A stretch of 64,000 nucleotides of DNA. Source: Paenibacillus endophyticus. GTDB taxonomy: Bacteria; Bacillota; Bacilli; Paenibacillales; Paenibacillaceae. The stretch is from assembly GCF_014192395.1 (NCBI RefSeq), contig NZ_JACHXW010000001.1, positions 186,001-250,000 of the forward strand, in the 5' to 3' direction. A model generated the notes under the pieces. It made no database searches. It saw only the letters and a list, made by a program, of their open reading frames with translations, and was not told where the DNA came from. Each line of letters starts with the position of its first letter. Positions within the stretch are counted from its first letter, which is position 1. The position numbers were made by a program, and so were the translations under genes. Positions 9,938 through 18,205 of this stretch are shown here, one piece after another.

Positions 9938-10987
9938 ATGATTCAAAAAAGATGGATTAGGGGTGCCGTACTTTCAGGGGTTCTCGTGTTGCCGATTCTT
10001 ACATCCGGTTGCGGATTGTTTTCTCAGGAGACAAGCCAGTCAATCGATCCGCCGCAGATTGAGGTTAAAGAAGGTGTTGACAATGCTGAAACCGGACAGG
10101 CAGTCGTAGAAGGCGAAACACAGATGACGGTTTATCTCGAGGATCGGAACGGCTACTTGGCACCGATCTCTCTGCAGACTACGCTTGGCGCTAATGAACA
10201 AGCAGGTCAGAAGGCGCTTGAGATGATGGTCGAGAACGGCGCGTATGCCAGTCAGCTTCCAGAGGATTTCCGGGCTGTCATCCCGCAGGGCACACAAATA
10301 AAGTCTTACTCTTATGACAAAGAGCAAAAGCTGGCAACGGTTGAATTCTCTGAGCCTTTCGCTGATTACAACGCACAGGACGAGCGCACGATCGTAGAAG
10401 CCATTACATGGACACTGACGGCTATGACAGGCATTGAGGGCGTAGAAATCTGGTATGAAGGCGCCAAGCTGCCGGAAATGCCGGTAGACGGCTATCCACT
10501 TGATGAGAAGCTTACACGCGCGGTAGGCATTAATATCGAAGCGGCCGAAGGCGTCAATTATGGACAGTCGACGCCGGTCACACTTTATTTCTCCGCACAA
10601 ACCTTGAACGATGAGCAATATTATGTACCGGTCACACGGCTAGTCGCGCGTTCTTCGGATCCTGCCAAGGCAGCGCTCGAGCAGTTGATCTCCGGCCCGC
10701 TTAACAAAAAAGAGCTGACCAGTGTTATTCTTCCTGACGTACTCGTGAACGACATCGTTCGGGAAGGGAACACGGTGACTGTCGACTTGAAGGACGAGGC
10801 GTATCAAGAAGGACAGAAGCTGCCGACTGAGATGCTGCAAGCACTCGTGCTCTCGGTTACTGAAAGCACTGGTGCAGCTGCCGTTCAGATTAAAGTGAAC
10901 GGGGAAGCGAACATCGTGGACATGAAGGACCAATCCTACAGCGAGCCGGTAAGCCGTCCGCATCACGTTAACGCCATTAAGTCATAA
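9938..10987 (+). CDS. gerM: GerM-type lipoprotein with two GerMN domains
   Basis: Sporulation/germination lipoprotein. The signal peptide ends in a lipobox LTSGC (Cys25). Two GerMN repeats follow (about residues 60-180 and 205-335); each contains the characteristic lipid-like strand pattern and a KxAxEQLI/ALEMM helix: GQKALEMMVENGA in the first, AKAALEQLISGP in the second. Family GerM proteins are made in the mother cell and are needed for septal peptidoglycan thinning and normal germination in B. subtilis. The neighbours rph and rdgB are the same as in B. subtilis (gerM-rph-rdgB), which supports the name. Start ATG 9938 has AGGGAGGAAAGG upstream. Confidence 0.9.
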   Translation: MIQKRWIRGAVLSGVLVLPILTSGCGLFSQETSQSIDPPQIEVKEGVDNAETGQAVVEGETQMTVYLEDRNGYLAPISLQTTLGANEQAGQKALEMMVENGAYASQLPEDFRAVIPQGTQIKSYSYDKEQKLATVEFSEPFADYNAQDERTIVEAITWTLTAMTGIEGVEIWYEGAKLPEMPVDGYPLDEKLTRAVGINIEAAEGVNYGQSTPVTLYFSAQTLNDEQYYVPVTRLVARSSDPAKAALEQLISGPLNKKELTSVILPDVLVNDIVREGNTVTVDLKDEAYQEGQKLPTEMLQALVLSVTESTGAAAVQIKVNGEANIVDMKDQSYSEPVSRPHHVNAIKS

Positions 10988-11024
10988 TTAGCTTAAAAAC
11001 TTATTTCGGCTGAAGAGGCTGACT

Positions 11025-11379
11025 CAAAAGGGGGTCGCTCCCTGAAGAAGCAGCTCACGCAATCGAAAATAAGAAAAAATTCGCATTAACAAGCGTTGCA
11101 GAGGGCGATTCTGCAACGCTTGTTTTTGATTTTGGTCTCTTGCTGATTTCTTTAGCAAATGATAGTAAACGGAGCATTTAAATGATTCTGGAGAAGCGTC
11201 AGCGTTCGTTTTTGTGAAGAGATTCATTCCAACCTTTCCTCGTTGATTCAAAGGGATCCCTGAGCAATGGCGATCGGAAGAATATTTAAATGTGCAGTTT
11301 ATGTGCAGTTTGCCGTTTAACCTGAACAACAAAAATATTACATCGTCAAACAACTGACTTATGGGACAGACCCTTTTTG
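11025..11379. mobile_element. Degenerate IS or MITE-like remnant with imperfect terminal inverted repeats
   Basis: The left end CAAAAGGGGGTCGCTCCC (11025-11042) matches the reverse complement of the right end (11363-11379), CAAAAAGGGTCTGTCCC, with a few mismatches. The 355-base interior carries no intact gene; a minus-strand frame of about 109 codons spans it but is not recognisable as a complete transposase. The element lies between gerM and rph, genes that are adjacent in relatives, which fits an insertion. No target-site duplication is evident. Family assignment is not possible by eye. Confidence 0.45.
11088..11127 (+). terminator. Terminator-like hairpin downstream of gerM
   Basis: AACAAGCGTTGCAG pairs perfectly with CTGCAACGCTTGTT around a nine-base loop, followed by TTT. 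It lies inside the IS-like remnant, so it may have come with the element, but it would end gerM transcription. Confidence 0.7.
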
Positions 11380-11537
11380 TATTTTAATTAGGCTCGTAGG
11401 CCAACGGCAGCACTTGGATATCTTTTTCGCAGGCGCAGATGCAATTCAAAGGTTACTTTGTTAGAATAGGAAAGATTGTACGATGGAATCCAAGGATTAT
11501 CTAAACAATATTACGCATGACTCAGGAGGAAATAACA

Positions 11538-12275
11538 ATGAGAAACGACGGTCGGCAACCGAACCAGCTTCGGCCGGTAACCATAACGACAGGCGTCAAC
11601 AAATATGCAGAGGGTTCCGTGCTTATCGAGGTCGGAGAAACGAAGGTTATTTGTACGGCCAGCGTGGAGGACCGGGTTCCGCCTTTTATGAAGGGGCAGG
11701 GCAAAGGCTGGATTAATGCTGAGTATGCCATGCTGCCGCGGGCAACGCATTCACGAAACATCCGTGAGGCAGCCAAAGGAAAGCTGACGGGACGGACAAT
11801 GGAAATACAGCGTCTGATCGGACGCGCGCTGCGTTCAGTCGTTGATTTGCAAGCGCTCGGCGAACGTACGATTACGCTGGATTGCGATGTTATACAAGCC
11901 GATGGAGGCACGCGTACAACCTCGATTACCGGAGCATTCATCGCGCTGACGATTGCAGTCAACAAGATTTCGGAGAAGGTGCAGTTCGCCAAGTACCCCA
12001 TTACTGATTTCTTGGCTTCGGTAAGCGTTGGCGTCATTCAGGAGAAAGCAATGCTGGACTTGAATTACGAAGAGGATTCCAAAGCAAAGGTCGACATGAA
12101 TGTCGTCATGACAGGCAATGGGAAATTTGTAGAGGTGCAGGGCACTGGCGAGGATGCTCCGTTCTCACGCGAGGAGCTTAATCAGCTGCTTGCTCTCGGT
12201 GAAGCGGGCATCGCGGAGTTGATTGGCAAGCAGCGCGAGATTCTTGGGTCAATGGCTGCACGTATAGGGGGCTAA
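11538..12275 (+). CDS. rph: Ribonuclease PH
   Basis: Phosphorolytic 3'-5' exoribonuclease that trims tRNA precursors; cytosolic hexamer. The 245-residue frame starts with [14 protein letters not shown], the standard RNase PH N-terminus, and shows [54 protein letters not shown] and [19 protein letters not shown] (phosphate-binding and catalytic region). The start ATG at 11538 is chosen because AGGAGG (11524-11529) is ideally spaced; a longer frame from 11517 would put the start before this site. The stop is five bases before rdgB, so the two are one operon. Confidence 0.96.
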   Translation: MRNDGRQPNQLRPVTITTGVNKYAEGSVLIEVGETKVICTASVEDRVPPFMKGQGKGWINAEYAMLPRATHSRNIREAAKGKLTGRTMEIQRLIGRALRSVVDLQALGERTITLDCDVIQADGGTRTTSITGAFIALTIAVNKISEKVQFAKYPITDFLASVSVGVIQEKAMLDLNYEEDSKAKVDMNVVMTGNGKFVEVQGTGEDAPFSREELNQLLALGEAGIAELIGKQREILGSMAARIGG

Positions 12276-12280
12276 TCATC

Positions 12281-12943
12281 ATGTCAAAGCATCAGCTGCT
12301 TCAGCATGAGAAGATTGTTGTGGCTACCAAAAATGCGGGCAAGGTAAGGGAATTCGCACATGCGCTTCAGAAGCTTGGCAAGGAAACGCTAAGTTTACAT
12401 GATTACCCGCAGATTCCCGATATTGTAGAGGATGGCGACACATTTGCAGCAAATGCGCGCATCAAAGCCAAGACGACCGGCGACACGCTTGGCGTGCCAG
12501 TGCTGGCTGATGATTCAGGCCTTCGCGTAACAGCGCTTAATGGCGCTCCCGGCGTATATTCTGCGCGTTTTGCGGGAGAGCACGCGTCAGACGGAGATAA
12601 TAACGAGAAGCTTATTCGCGAGCTTAAACGTTTGCATGAGCAAGGCAGCCTGCCGGAACTGGGCAGTCTTGATGACGGCTCACAGCTGCTTAGCGAGGCT
12701 CAATTCGTTTGCGCATTAGCGCTGTATGATCCCGCGACTGGGCTGTTTATTGAAGCAGAAGGAACGGTAGACGGCGTGATAACGGACAAACCGCACGGCG
12801 ATGGCGGGTTTGGCTATGATCCTTTGTTTTGGGTGCCTCGCTTAAACCGCGGAATGGCCGAGCTGACGAAAGAAGAAAAACAGCAAATCAGCCACCGCGG
12901 CGAAGCGCTGAGAGTTCTGCTTCCCCAATTGGAGCAGGCGTAA
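12281..12943 (+). CDS. rdgB: dITP/XTP pyrophosphatase (RdgB/HAM1)
   Basis: House-cleaning nucleotide hydrolase converting XTP, dITP and ITP to monophosphates so they are not built into nucleic acid. The N-terminal VVATKNAGKVREF matches the family (T/S)xNxxK motif. DDSGLRVTALNGAPGVYSARFAG and the C-terminal DGGFGYDPLFW and SHRGEAL signatures are all present. Length 220 is slightly above usual because of an insert near residues 120-135 (HEQGSLPELGSLDDGSQ). It follows rph after five bases; AGGGGG before the start comes from the end of rph. The operon ends at a strong terminator. Confidence 0.95.
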   Translation: MSKHQLLQHEKIVVATKNAGKVREFAHALQKLGKETLSLHDYPQIPDIVEDGDTFAANARIKAKTTGDTLGVPVLADDSGLRVTALNGAPGVYSARFAGEHASDGDNNEKLIRELKRLHEQGSLPELGSLDDGSQLLSEAQFVCALALYDPATGLFIEAEGTVDGVITDKPHGDGGFGYDPLFWVPRLNRGMAELTKEEKQQISHRGEALRVLLPQLEQA

Positions 12944-12956
12944 GACTTGAACAATG

Positions 12957-13014
12957 AAACACCCCCAGCAGCTAGAATGCCATCGAACGGGCATCCCGGC
13001 AGCTGGGGGTGTTT
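12957..13014. terminator. Bidirectional terminator between rdgB and asnB
   Basis: AAACACCCCCAGC pairs with GCTGGGGGTGTTT, with an inner GATGCC/GGCATC-like dyad. It lies between convergent rdgB and asnB and can serve both. Confidence 0.85.
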
Positions 13015-13046
13015 GATTTTGTTTGCTATGGAAACAGAGCGTACGG

Positions 13047-14891
13047 TTAACCTATGACTACTTTATATTGCTTCAGCCAGAGGTTCACTTGGTACAAGTA
13101 GGCGAACAGCTGCGGGCCGGACATAAGCTGACCGAACCATGGGATATTCGACTTGGCAGAATCCGATTCGGCAAGCTCCCTAACCTTTGCGACATTAATG
13201 AGGGGAAGCAGTGGAGAAGTCGGATCATTCAGTACGTCCAGCAACAGTCCTTTGACCGCCGCCAAATAATTGGGGTTATGCGTTTTGGGGTAAGGGCTTT
13301 TTTTACGGGTCAATACGTCGTCGGGAAGAATACCGCGCAGCGCCTTCCGTAAAATACCTTTTTCCCGGTCGCCCGATGTCTTGATTTCCCAAGGGATGTT
13401 CCATACATATTCGACGAGCCGATGATCGCAGAAAGGCACCCGCACCTCAAGTCCTGCCGCCATGCTCATGCGATCCTTGCGATCGAGAAGCGTTGGCATG
13501 AAGCGGGTAATATTCAAGTAAGACATTTGGCGCATTTTGCGCAGCTGCTCATTTTCTCCGTCAAGATGGGGCACTTCCCCGATTGCTTGCGCGTATCGGT
13601 CTCCGATATAGTCGATTGGCTTGATCCAGGCTGCGACGTCCGGGGCAAGCAGGTCTGCGCGCATGACTGAGGCAAGCGACCAAGGGAACGTGTTTGCATT
13701 CAGCGCCTCCTCGCGATGAAACCACGGATACCCTCCGAAAATTTCGTCTGCTGCTTCCCCGGATATCGCGACCGTCGCATCCTTTTTAATCTCATGGCAG
13801 AAGAGCAGCAGCGAGGCATCGACATCTGCCATCCCAGGCAGATCCCGTGCGAGCGTAGCTGCTTTCAAGGCATTGACCAGCTCCGGCGTGTCGAATTGAA
13901 TCGGATGATGGATAGTTCCGAGATGTGTTGTCATTCTCTCGATCCATGGCGCATCACTATTTGGTTGGAAGGCATGCGCCTTGAAATGCTTGTCATTATC
14001 CGTGTAATCGACAGAATAGGTATGCACGTTTCCTTGCCCGTTTTCGTTGTAGTATTGGACGGCTAGAGTCGTTAATGCGCTTGAATCGAGACCCCCGGAC
14101 AAAAGTGTGCATACAGGCACGTCTGATACGAGCTGGCGCTCAACGGTATCCTTTAACAGTTCCCTGACTTGCTCTGCTGTTTCCTCGATGCTCTGCGTAT
14201 GTGGAGAGCTCTCAAGCTGCCAATACGTAATGGTCTTGACGCCCGAGTGATTGACGGTCATGCAGCGGCCAGGCCTAAGCTCGCTAATTTGTTTATATAC
14301 GCCGTGGCCGGGGGTTCGCGCAGGGCCGAGAATGAATATTTCGGCAAGTCCTTCCGCGCCGACCTCAGGCTTCACAGCAGGATGCGCCAATATGCACTTT
14401 TGCTCCGAGCCGAATATGAACAAACCATCCTGAATGCTGTAGAACAACGGCTTTACGCCAAGCCGGTCACGCGCGAGGAACAATTCCTGTTCGGCAACAT
14501 TCCATATCGCAAATGCGAAGATCCCATTGAAACGCTCCACGCACGCTTTGCCCCATTCCATAAAGGCAACCAGCAGCACTTCTGTATCGCAATTTGTCGT
14601 AAAAGCTCTGCCTCTGCTCTCAAGCTCCTTGCGAAGTTCAGGCGCATTGTACAATTCCCCGTTATAGACAACGACATATTTGTCATCGCCGGTATGGCGT
14701 ATCATTGGCTGAGCGCCGTTCTCCGGGTCAATGACGGATAATCGGCGGTGGCCTAAAGCGCAATGCGCCGATATCCACGTACCGGAAGCGTCGGGACCGC
14801 GCGGTGCGAGGGTGTCGGTCATCTTCTCTAAGCTTTCGCTTTGCTTAGTCAGATCACGGTTCCAATCGATCCAGCCCGTAATTCCACACAT
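13047..14891 (-). CDS. asnB: Asparagine synthetase, glutamine-hydrolysing (AsnB/AsnO type)
   Basis: ATP-dependent amidation of aspartate with glutamine as nitrogen donor. The mature N-terminal Cys (MCGITGW) starts the glutaminase class II domain, with RGPDASGTW, GHRRLSVID and YNGELYNAPELR. The synthetase domain holds the PP-loop SGGLDSSAL (about residues 264-272) and SGEAADEIFGGYPWF. The start at 14891 is chosen because Cys must follow Met and because GAGAGG lies about ten bases upstream; a Met three codons earlier sits right on that site. At 614 residues it equals the length I recall for B. subtilis AsnO (sporulation, sigma-E), shorter than AsnB there. Upstream lies a sigma-E-like promoter, so a sporulation role is possible but unproven. 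Confidence 0.92.
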   Translation of the reverse strand: MCGITGWIDWNRDLTKQSESLEKMTDTLAPRGPDASGTWISAHCALGHRRLSVIDPENGAQPMIRHTGDDKYVVVYNGELYNAPELRKELESRGRAFTTNCDTEVLLVAFMEWGKACVERFNGIFAFAIWNVAEQELFLARDRLGVKPLFYSIQDGLFIFGSEQKCILAHPAVKPEVGAEGLAEIFILGPARTPGHGVYKQISELRPGRCMTVNHSGVKTITYWQLESSPHTQSIEETAEQVRELLKDTVERQLVSDVPVCTLLSGGLDSSALTTLAVQYYNENGQGNVHTYSVDYTDNDKHFKAHAFQPNSDAPWIERMTTHLGTIHHPIQFDTPELVNALKAATLARDLPGMADVDASLLLFCHEIKKDATVAISGEAADEIFGGYPWFHREEALNANTFPWSLASVMRADLLAPDVAAWIKPIDYIGDRYAQAIGEVPHLDGENEQLRKMRQMSYLNITRFMPTLLDRKDRMSMAAGLEVRVPFCDHRLVEYVWNIPWEIKTSGDREKGILRKALRGILPDDVLTRKKSPYPKTHNPNYLAAVKGLLLDVLNDPTSPLLPLINVAKVRELAESDSAKSNIPWFGQLMSGPQLFAYLYQVNLWLKQYKVVIG

Positions 14892-14937
14892 CGATCTCAT
14901 TCCTCTCTTTTGCTGGTCTCAAAGTAGCGATAATATC

Positions 14938-14966
14938 AGTTATATGCGGAAAAAGGGATAAAATGT
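14938..14966 (-). promoter_or_regulatory. Possible sigma-E-like promoter of asnB
   Basis: On the minus strand ACATTTT is followed after 13 bases by CATATAACT, resembling the sigma-E pattern (KMATATT, about 13-14 bases, CATAYAMT). It lies about 50 bases upstream of the asnB start. Several positions deviate from consensus. Confidence 0.35.
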
Positions 14967-15032
14967 CTGTCCGATGGGGGATGCTAGGAGTGTCTGTATA
15001 AAGCATAGTTGCGAAAAAGGAGCGTGTGAATT

Positions 15033-15365
15033 GTGGTTGATATGGAAGCAGGCGGAGTGGAACGCAAGCGCTATTATGTATCCGTTCAGGCGGGACAAAT
15101 ATTAGAGGATCCGCAAGCGGCGGCATACGAGCTTGAAGTCAGCCTGAGCGAGGAGGAGCATATCAAACTAAGGGAGCTGTTTGACGAGCTATCCAGCATG
15201 GACGAGGCCGAGATGTTCCATTTCTCCCACTCGCCCTTCGGATCAGCGAGCGACGGCGAGATTAATGGGGGTTATGACGACCTTATTCAGCAAATTTATC
15301 AAAAACTGCATGAGCATGGAACCGAAACGACGAAGCGTCATATTGAATCGATGCAGCTGTTATAG
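15033..15365 (+). CDS. Hypothetical protein, 110 residues
   Basis: I do not recognise this protein. It is acidic, soluble in appearance and has no signal peptide or membrane helix. The N-terminal part (ERKRYYVSVQAGQILEDPQAAAYELEVSLSEEEHIKLRELFDEL) looks like a beta strand followed by amphipathic helices, and the C-terminal half (GGYDDLIQQIYQKLHEHGTETTKRHIESMQLL) is helical. The start is GTG at 15033 with AAAAAGGAG ten bases upstream; an ATG three codons later would be too far away. It is divergent from asnB and followed by its own terminator, so it is monocistronic. Confidence 0.75.
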   Translation: MVDMEAGGVERKRYYVSVQAGQILEDPQAAAYELEVSLSEEEHIKLRELFDELSSMDEAEMFHFSHSPFGSASDGEINGGYDDLIQQIYQKLHEHGTETTKRHIESMQLL

Positions 15366-15374
15366 GCGGGTACA

Positions 15375-15412
15375 AGCAGTCCGGCCGCTGGCGAGAGGCA
15401 GTCGGACTTTTT
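15375..15412 (+). terminator. Terminator after the 110-residue hypothetical gene
   Basis: AGTCCG pairs with CGGACT, with the sides of the loop partly complementary, followed by TTTTT, about 10 bases after the stop codon. Confidence 0.7.
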
Positions 15413-15518
15413 GAATGTATTTAAATTGAAGCCTTTACATCGATGAAGCATGATCCCGTTCTATTAAAACCGAACAAAAAATGATATACTTCTACAAAAA
15501 TAGTGGAGGTTTATCGCT

Positions 15519-16127
15519 TTGCAAAAGTTGGTTTTTTTCGTGGGAGTAGCAGGCACAGGCAAGACAACGGTAGCGAGGAAGCTGGCAGATCGCATCCCTG
15601 CGGCATTTCTGGATCGTGATACGATCGGGGGCAGATTTGTCGAAGCAATACTTGAGCTTAATGGCCTAGACAAACGGGACCGTGATTCGGAGTATTACAA
15701 GAAGCATTTGCGCGATTTGGAATATGACACGGCGAAGGATGTATGCATCGAGAATCTCGCTGCGGGGCAAAACGTGTTTATGATCTCCCCGTTTACGGCG
15801 GAGCTCAAAAATAAGCAGTGGATTGAAGAGGTCGTTGAATCGGCAGGCTTGTCACACCAAATGATAGACATAAAGGTTGTTGTTGTGACGCTTCAGGATA
15901 TGGAGCTGCAGAAGAACCGAATTATCGGGCGGCAGACGGAGCGCGACCAGTGGAAGCTGGACAACTGGGGCGACTTTGAGAAGCGCATTGAATTCGTACC
16001 GCAGATTAACTGGGATATCCCGAATTCTTCCATATTTGTTTTCGACAATAGCGGCGAGCTGACGGAAGAGAAATCAGAGCAATTATACCAATTCATTAGC
16101 GAGAAGAAAGCAACGTTGACTGCATAG
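15519..16127 (+). CDS. P-loop ATP-binding protein, kinase-like (AAA_33 type)
   Basis: A 202-residue single-domain P-loop protein. The Walker A motif GVAGTGKTT is at residues 9-17, followed by LDRDTIGGRF (acceptor-side region typical of shikimate/gluconate kinase-like folds). A conserved-looking MISPFTAELKN and a LID-like RQTERDQWKLDNW segment follow, so a small-molecule kinase is likely but the substrate cannot be named. The start is TTG at 15519: GGAGG (15505-15509) is spaced nine bases before it. A TATACT hexamer at 15485 may be the -10 of its promoter, although no good -35 is present. Monocistronic, with a strong terminator. Confidence 0.8.
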   Translation: MQKLVFFVGVAGTGKTTVARKLADRIPAAFLDRDTIGGRFVEAILELNGLDKRDRDSEYYKKHLRDLEYDTAKDVCIENLAAGQNVFMISPFTAELKNKQWIEEVVESAGLSHQMIDIKVVVVTLQDMELQKNRIIGRQTERDQWKLDNWGDFEKRIEFVPQINWDIPNSSIFVFDNSGELTEEKSEQLYQFISEKKATLTA

Positions 16128-16154
16128 ATGCCTGTTGATACCGATCTAAACGCC

Positions 16155-16200
16155 GGGGTGTTCCAAAGGATATTTTCCTTCAGGAACACCCCTATTTATT
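16155..16200 (+). terminator. Terminator after the P-loop kinase-like gene
   Basis: GGGGTGTTCC pairs perfectly with GGAACACCCC around an 18-base loop, followed by a T-rich tail. Confidence 0.85.
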
Positions 16201-16250
16201 GTAGTTTGCCAGACGTGCTTAGACTTCGAATACGCTGTAGATACAGCAAT

Positions 16251-16278
16251 GCATAGGGTCCGTGGATTGGCCCTATGC
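16251..16278 (-). other. Perfect hairpin downstream of the YjcZ-type gene
   Basis: GCATAGGG pairs with CCCTATGC around 12 bases. It is about 65 bases downstream of the minus-strand mini-gene ending at 16344. It lacks a U run on that strand, so it may be an imperfect terminator or an RNA-stabilising stem. Confidence 0.3.
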
Positions 16279-16343
16279 AATATAATTCTAAGAAATGAAG
16301 CAGTCCGAACGCATGGAGGTTACGTTATGACTATTCATAGATA

Positions 16344-16451
16344 TTAGTAACCGCCGAAACCAAAGCCAGTACCGCGAGAGATAATTACCAGCAAAATGAA
16401 CAATACAAGGATAAAACCGATACTGTTAGCACCACCGACATAACCACCCAT
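16344..16451 (-). CDS. YjcZ-family sporulation mini-protein, 35 residues
   Basis: Tiny hydrophobic protein: a Gly/Tyr-rich start MGGYVGG, one membrane-spanning segment (SIGFILVLFILLVIISRG) and a Gly/Phe/Tyr tail GFGFGGY. This is the pattern of the YjcZ group of small sporulation proteins found in many copies in Bacillales; the function is unknown. The start at 16451 is chosen because GGGAGGTGG lies just upstream on the coding strand; the longer open frame (to 16583) encodes an unrelated-looking extension without a ribosome site. A sigma-K-like promoter is placed about 40 bases upstream. Confidence 0.8.
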   Translation of the reverse strand: MGGYVGGANSIGFILVLFILLVIISRGTGFGFGGY

Positions 16452-16485
16452 TAAACATCCACCTCCCAGCAACTTGAGTACAGTG

Positions 16486-16516
16486 TAGATTATGCGAAGA
16501 TGGCGGTCAGTGTTTG
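16486..16516 (-). promoter_or_regulatory. Possible sigma-K-like promoter of the YjcZ-type gene
   Basis: On the minus strand CAAACAC precedes CATAATCTA by about 15 bases, matching the mother-cell -10 pattern CATAnnnTA with an AC-type -35. It lies about 35 bases upstream of the start codon, which fits a late sporulation gene. Confidence 0.45.
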
Positions 16517-16715
16517 GGTGTTTGTGGTGTAATGATATTGGCCCATCGGCATTGCGATGTATATCCTTGCATGGAAACAGCATATTTCATGAGTGTAAAA
16601 TCTGCTTCATGCATTGAAATAGTTGAAGATCATGAAGTGAAAATAAAACTTTTTTCTACAGCTTGAATGTTCGAATTAACATCTCCTGTTAGTTGAAGGT
16701 ACAGGGATTTGTAAT

Positions 16716-17447
16716 TTATGAATTGAATACTTCTCTATTTGCTTTAACAACATCATGAATGGAAAATGTTCCACCTGAAGCTATCAGCTTTTCCATGACC
16801 TTTTCGCGCAGAAGTGGCGCTTTTTCTTTGTTCGCTTTCGTTAAGGCTATAGCTAGTTCCTCTTTTGTAAGTTCGGTGCAGTACGCTGGGGTTCCTGGCT
16901 GTTGTCTCCACGAATCGCTTAAAGAACCGCTATCTACGACATCGAAGCCTAGATCGTTTGCTACACCCCTGATGATTTGTTTATGGGATAGGTCATCTCC
17001 AGCAACCGCTATAGCAATGCGTCCATCCGTCCCTTCGGGAGTTCCATGATGCTCTAGCGTATATGCTAAGAAATTGTTGAACGCTTTAATGATGGGTCTT
17101 CCCAAACGATGGGACACCCAAACACTTTCAACCATTCCGTTCTCCACGTCTTCGATTTTACCGCTGATTTGAGGATAATAATTTGAAGTGTCTACAACGA
17201 CGACTTCCTCTCCAACTTTATCTATAATGTTGCGAATGCTTGGCAATGCATAGAAAGGGATCGATGTTATAAGAACATCGATATTTTTAATGACATCTTC
17301 TATGATCACAGGTGTTCCTGTAAGATTTTTTCCTTCCAAGTGTTCAATCCCACGAGCGTCTGCAATCTTGACATCATGACCATTTTCAACCAATTTTTTC
17401 GCAATATTAGATCCAATTGGTCCTGCACCTATAATTCCAAATCTCAT
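16716..17447 (-). CDS. NADP-binding oxidoreductase (F420-dependent reductase-like Rossmann protein)
   Basis: A 243-residue protein beginning with the dinucleotide-binding motif MRFGIIGAGPIGSNIAKKL, a Rossmann fold of the NADP_oxidored/F420-reductase-like group. VVVDTSNYYPQ and RPIIKAFNNFLA are further family-like blocks. The substrate is not evident. The start at 17447 is used because GGAGG is seven bases upstream; an ATG two codons earlier overlaps that site. The codon usage is AT-rich compared with flanking genes. It is divergent from an HxlR-type regulator, a common arrangement in which the regulator controls the oxidoreductase. Confidence 0.8.
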   Translation of the reverse strand: MRFGIIGAGPIGSNIAKKLVENGHDVKIADARGIEHLEGKNLTGTPVIIEDVIKNIDVLITSIPFYALPSIRNIIDKVGEEVVVVDTSNYYPQISGKIEDVENGMVESVWVSHRLGRPIIKAFNNFLAYTLEHHGTPEGTDGRIAIAVAGDDLSHKQIIRGVANDLGFDVVDSGSLSDSWRQQPGTPAYCTELTKEELAIALTKANKEKAPLLREKVMEKLIASGGTFSIHDVVKANREVFNS

Positions 17448-17479
17448 TTCCATTCCTCCAATATCCTTTTTCATGGTCC

Positions 17480-17580
17480 CTTGATTGAGCATTCTGTATA
17501 CATGTACTAATATATATACGTTGCTCGGATATTTGAAGAAGGCAATAAAAATTGACATAGTACACTTTTTCGTACCTAAC
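17480..17580. promoter_or_regulatory. Divergent promoter/operator region between oxidoreductase and HxlR regulator
   Basis: An AT-rich spacer with short dyads built on GTAC: TAGTAC..GTACCTA (17558-17578) overlapping a TTGACA (17552), and GTATACATGTAC with TATATATA near 17500-17520. These could be operator half-sites for the HxlR-type regulator, but no pair of promoters is unambiguous. Confidence 0.35.
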
Positions 17581-17591
17581 AGCAGAAATGA

Positions 17592-17960
17592 GTGATTAAG
17601 GTTTCTAGAATAAATGAGGATGAATTTAGTGTGGAATGTAAGAAAGATCATAGAGAGTTATATGGCATCGCCTATACTCAAAACATACTTTCGGGACGTT
17701 GGAAGCATCTAATTCTTTGGTTTTTAAAGTTTAATCCGCATCGATATAATGAAATTAAGACTCGTTTAGGGGGAATTTCACAAGGATCCCTAACAAAACA
17801 ACTTCGAGAATTGGAAGCGGATGGCTTAATTAATCGCAAAATTTATGCAGAGGTACCACCGCGTGTAGAATATTCATTAACATCGAAAGGAGAGGAACTA
17901 ATCCCCATTATTGATTTAATGGAACATTTCGGGAAGAAGTTTGGGGATAAAATAGATTGA
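17592..17960 (+). CDS. HxlR/MarR-like winged-helix transcriptional regulator
   Basis: A 122-residue HxlR-family DNA-binding protein. The winged helix-turn-helix is visible as ILSGRWKHLILWFLKFNPHRYNEIKTRLGGISQGSLTKQLRELEADGLINRKIYAEVPPRVEYSLTSKG, which carries the typical HxlR end (PPRVEYSLT..G..L.PI). The usual N-terminal Cys is present as VECKKD. The start is uncertain: GTG at 17592 has no clear ribosome site, while GTG at 17631, giving 109 residues, follows a weak GAGG. It probably regulates the divergent oxidoreductase. Confidence 0.85.
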   Translation: MIKVSRINEDEFSVECKKDHRELYGIAYTQNILSGRWKHLILWFLKFNPHRYNEIKTRLGGISQGSLTKQLRELEADGLINRKIYAEVPPRVEYSLTSKGEELIPIIDLMEHFGKKFGDKID

Positions 17961-18050
17961 AAATATGACTTCTTCAATTAATTTGACAGTTAGCTCAACG
18001 AGGCTGCCGATCGGGAAACAGCTAATAGAAGAAACTTGTAATCAGTCAGT

Positions 18051-18080
18051 TCCCTCAATTTCAGAGGGGCTTTTTTTATT
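18051..18080 (+). terminator. Terminator after the HxlR-family gene
   Basis: CCCTC and GAGGG enclose AATTTCA and are followed by CTTTTTTT. The remaining sequence from about 18085 to 18200 is AT-rich and shows nothing recognisable. Confidence 0.7.
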
Positions 18081-18205
18081 TAAATTTGAATTTCAAAGTG
18101 TGGTTGTGGTTGGATGTAATGTTTCACTTGTGTAAAAAATGTGTAAAAAAAATTCAAAACCTATCTTATTCAAACGCATTCTAGGAATTCGAATTGAATA
18201 AGAAA

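Noticed and set aside
14900-14900. Longer asnB start three codons upstream
   Set aside because: It would place the Met next to the ribosome site and leave the catalytic Cys at position 5 instead of following the initiator Met.
16128-16343. Additional gene in the 216-base gap after the P-loop kinase-like gene
   Set aside because: Only a terminator and a second hairpin are visible; the open frames there are short and lack ribosome sites.
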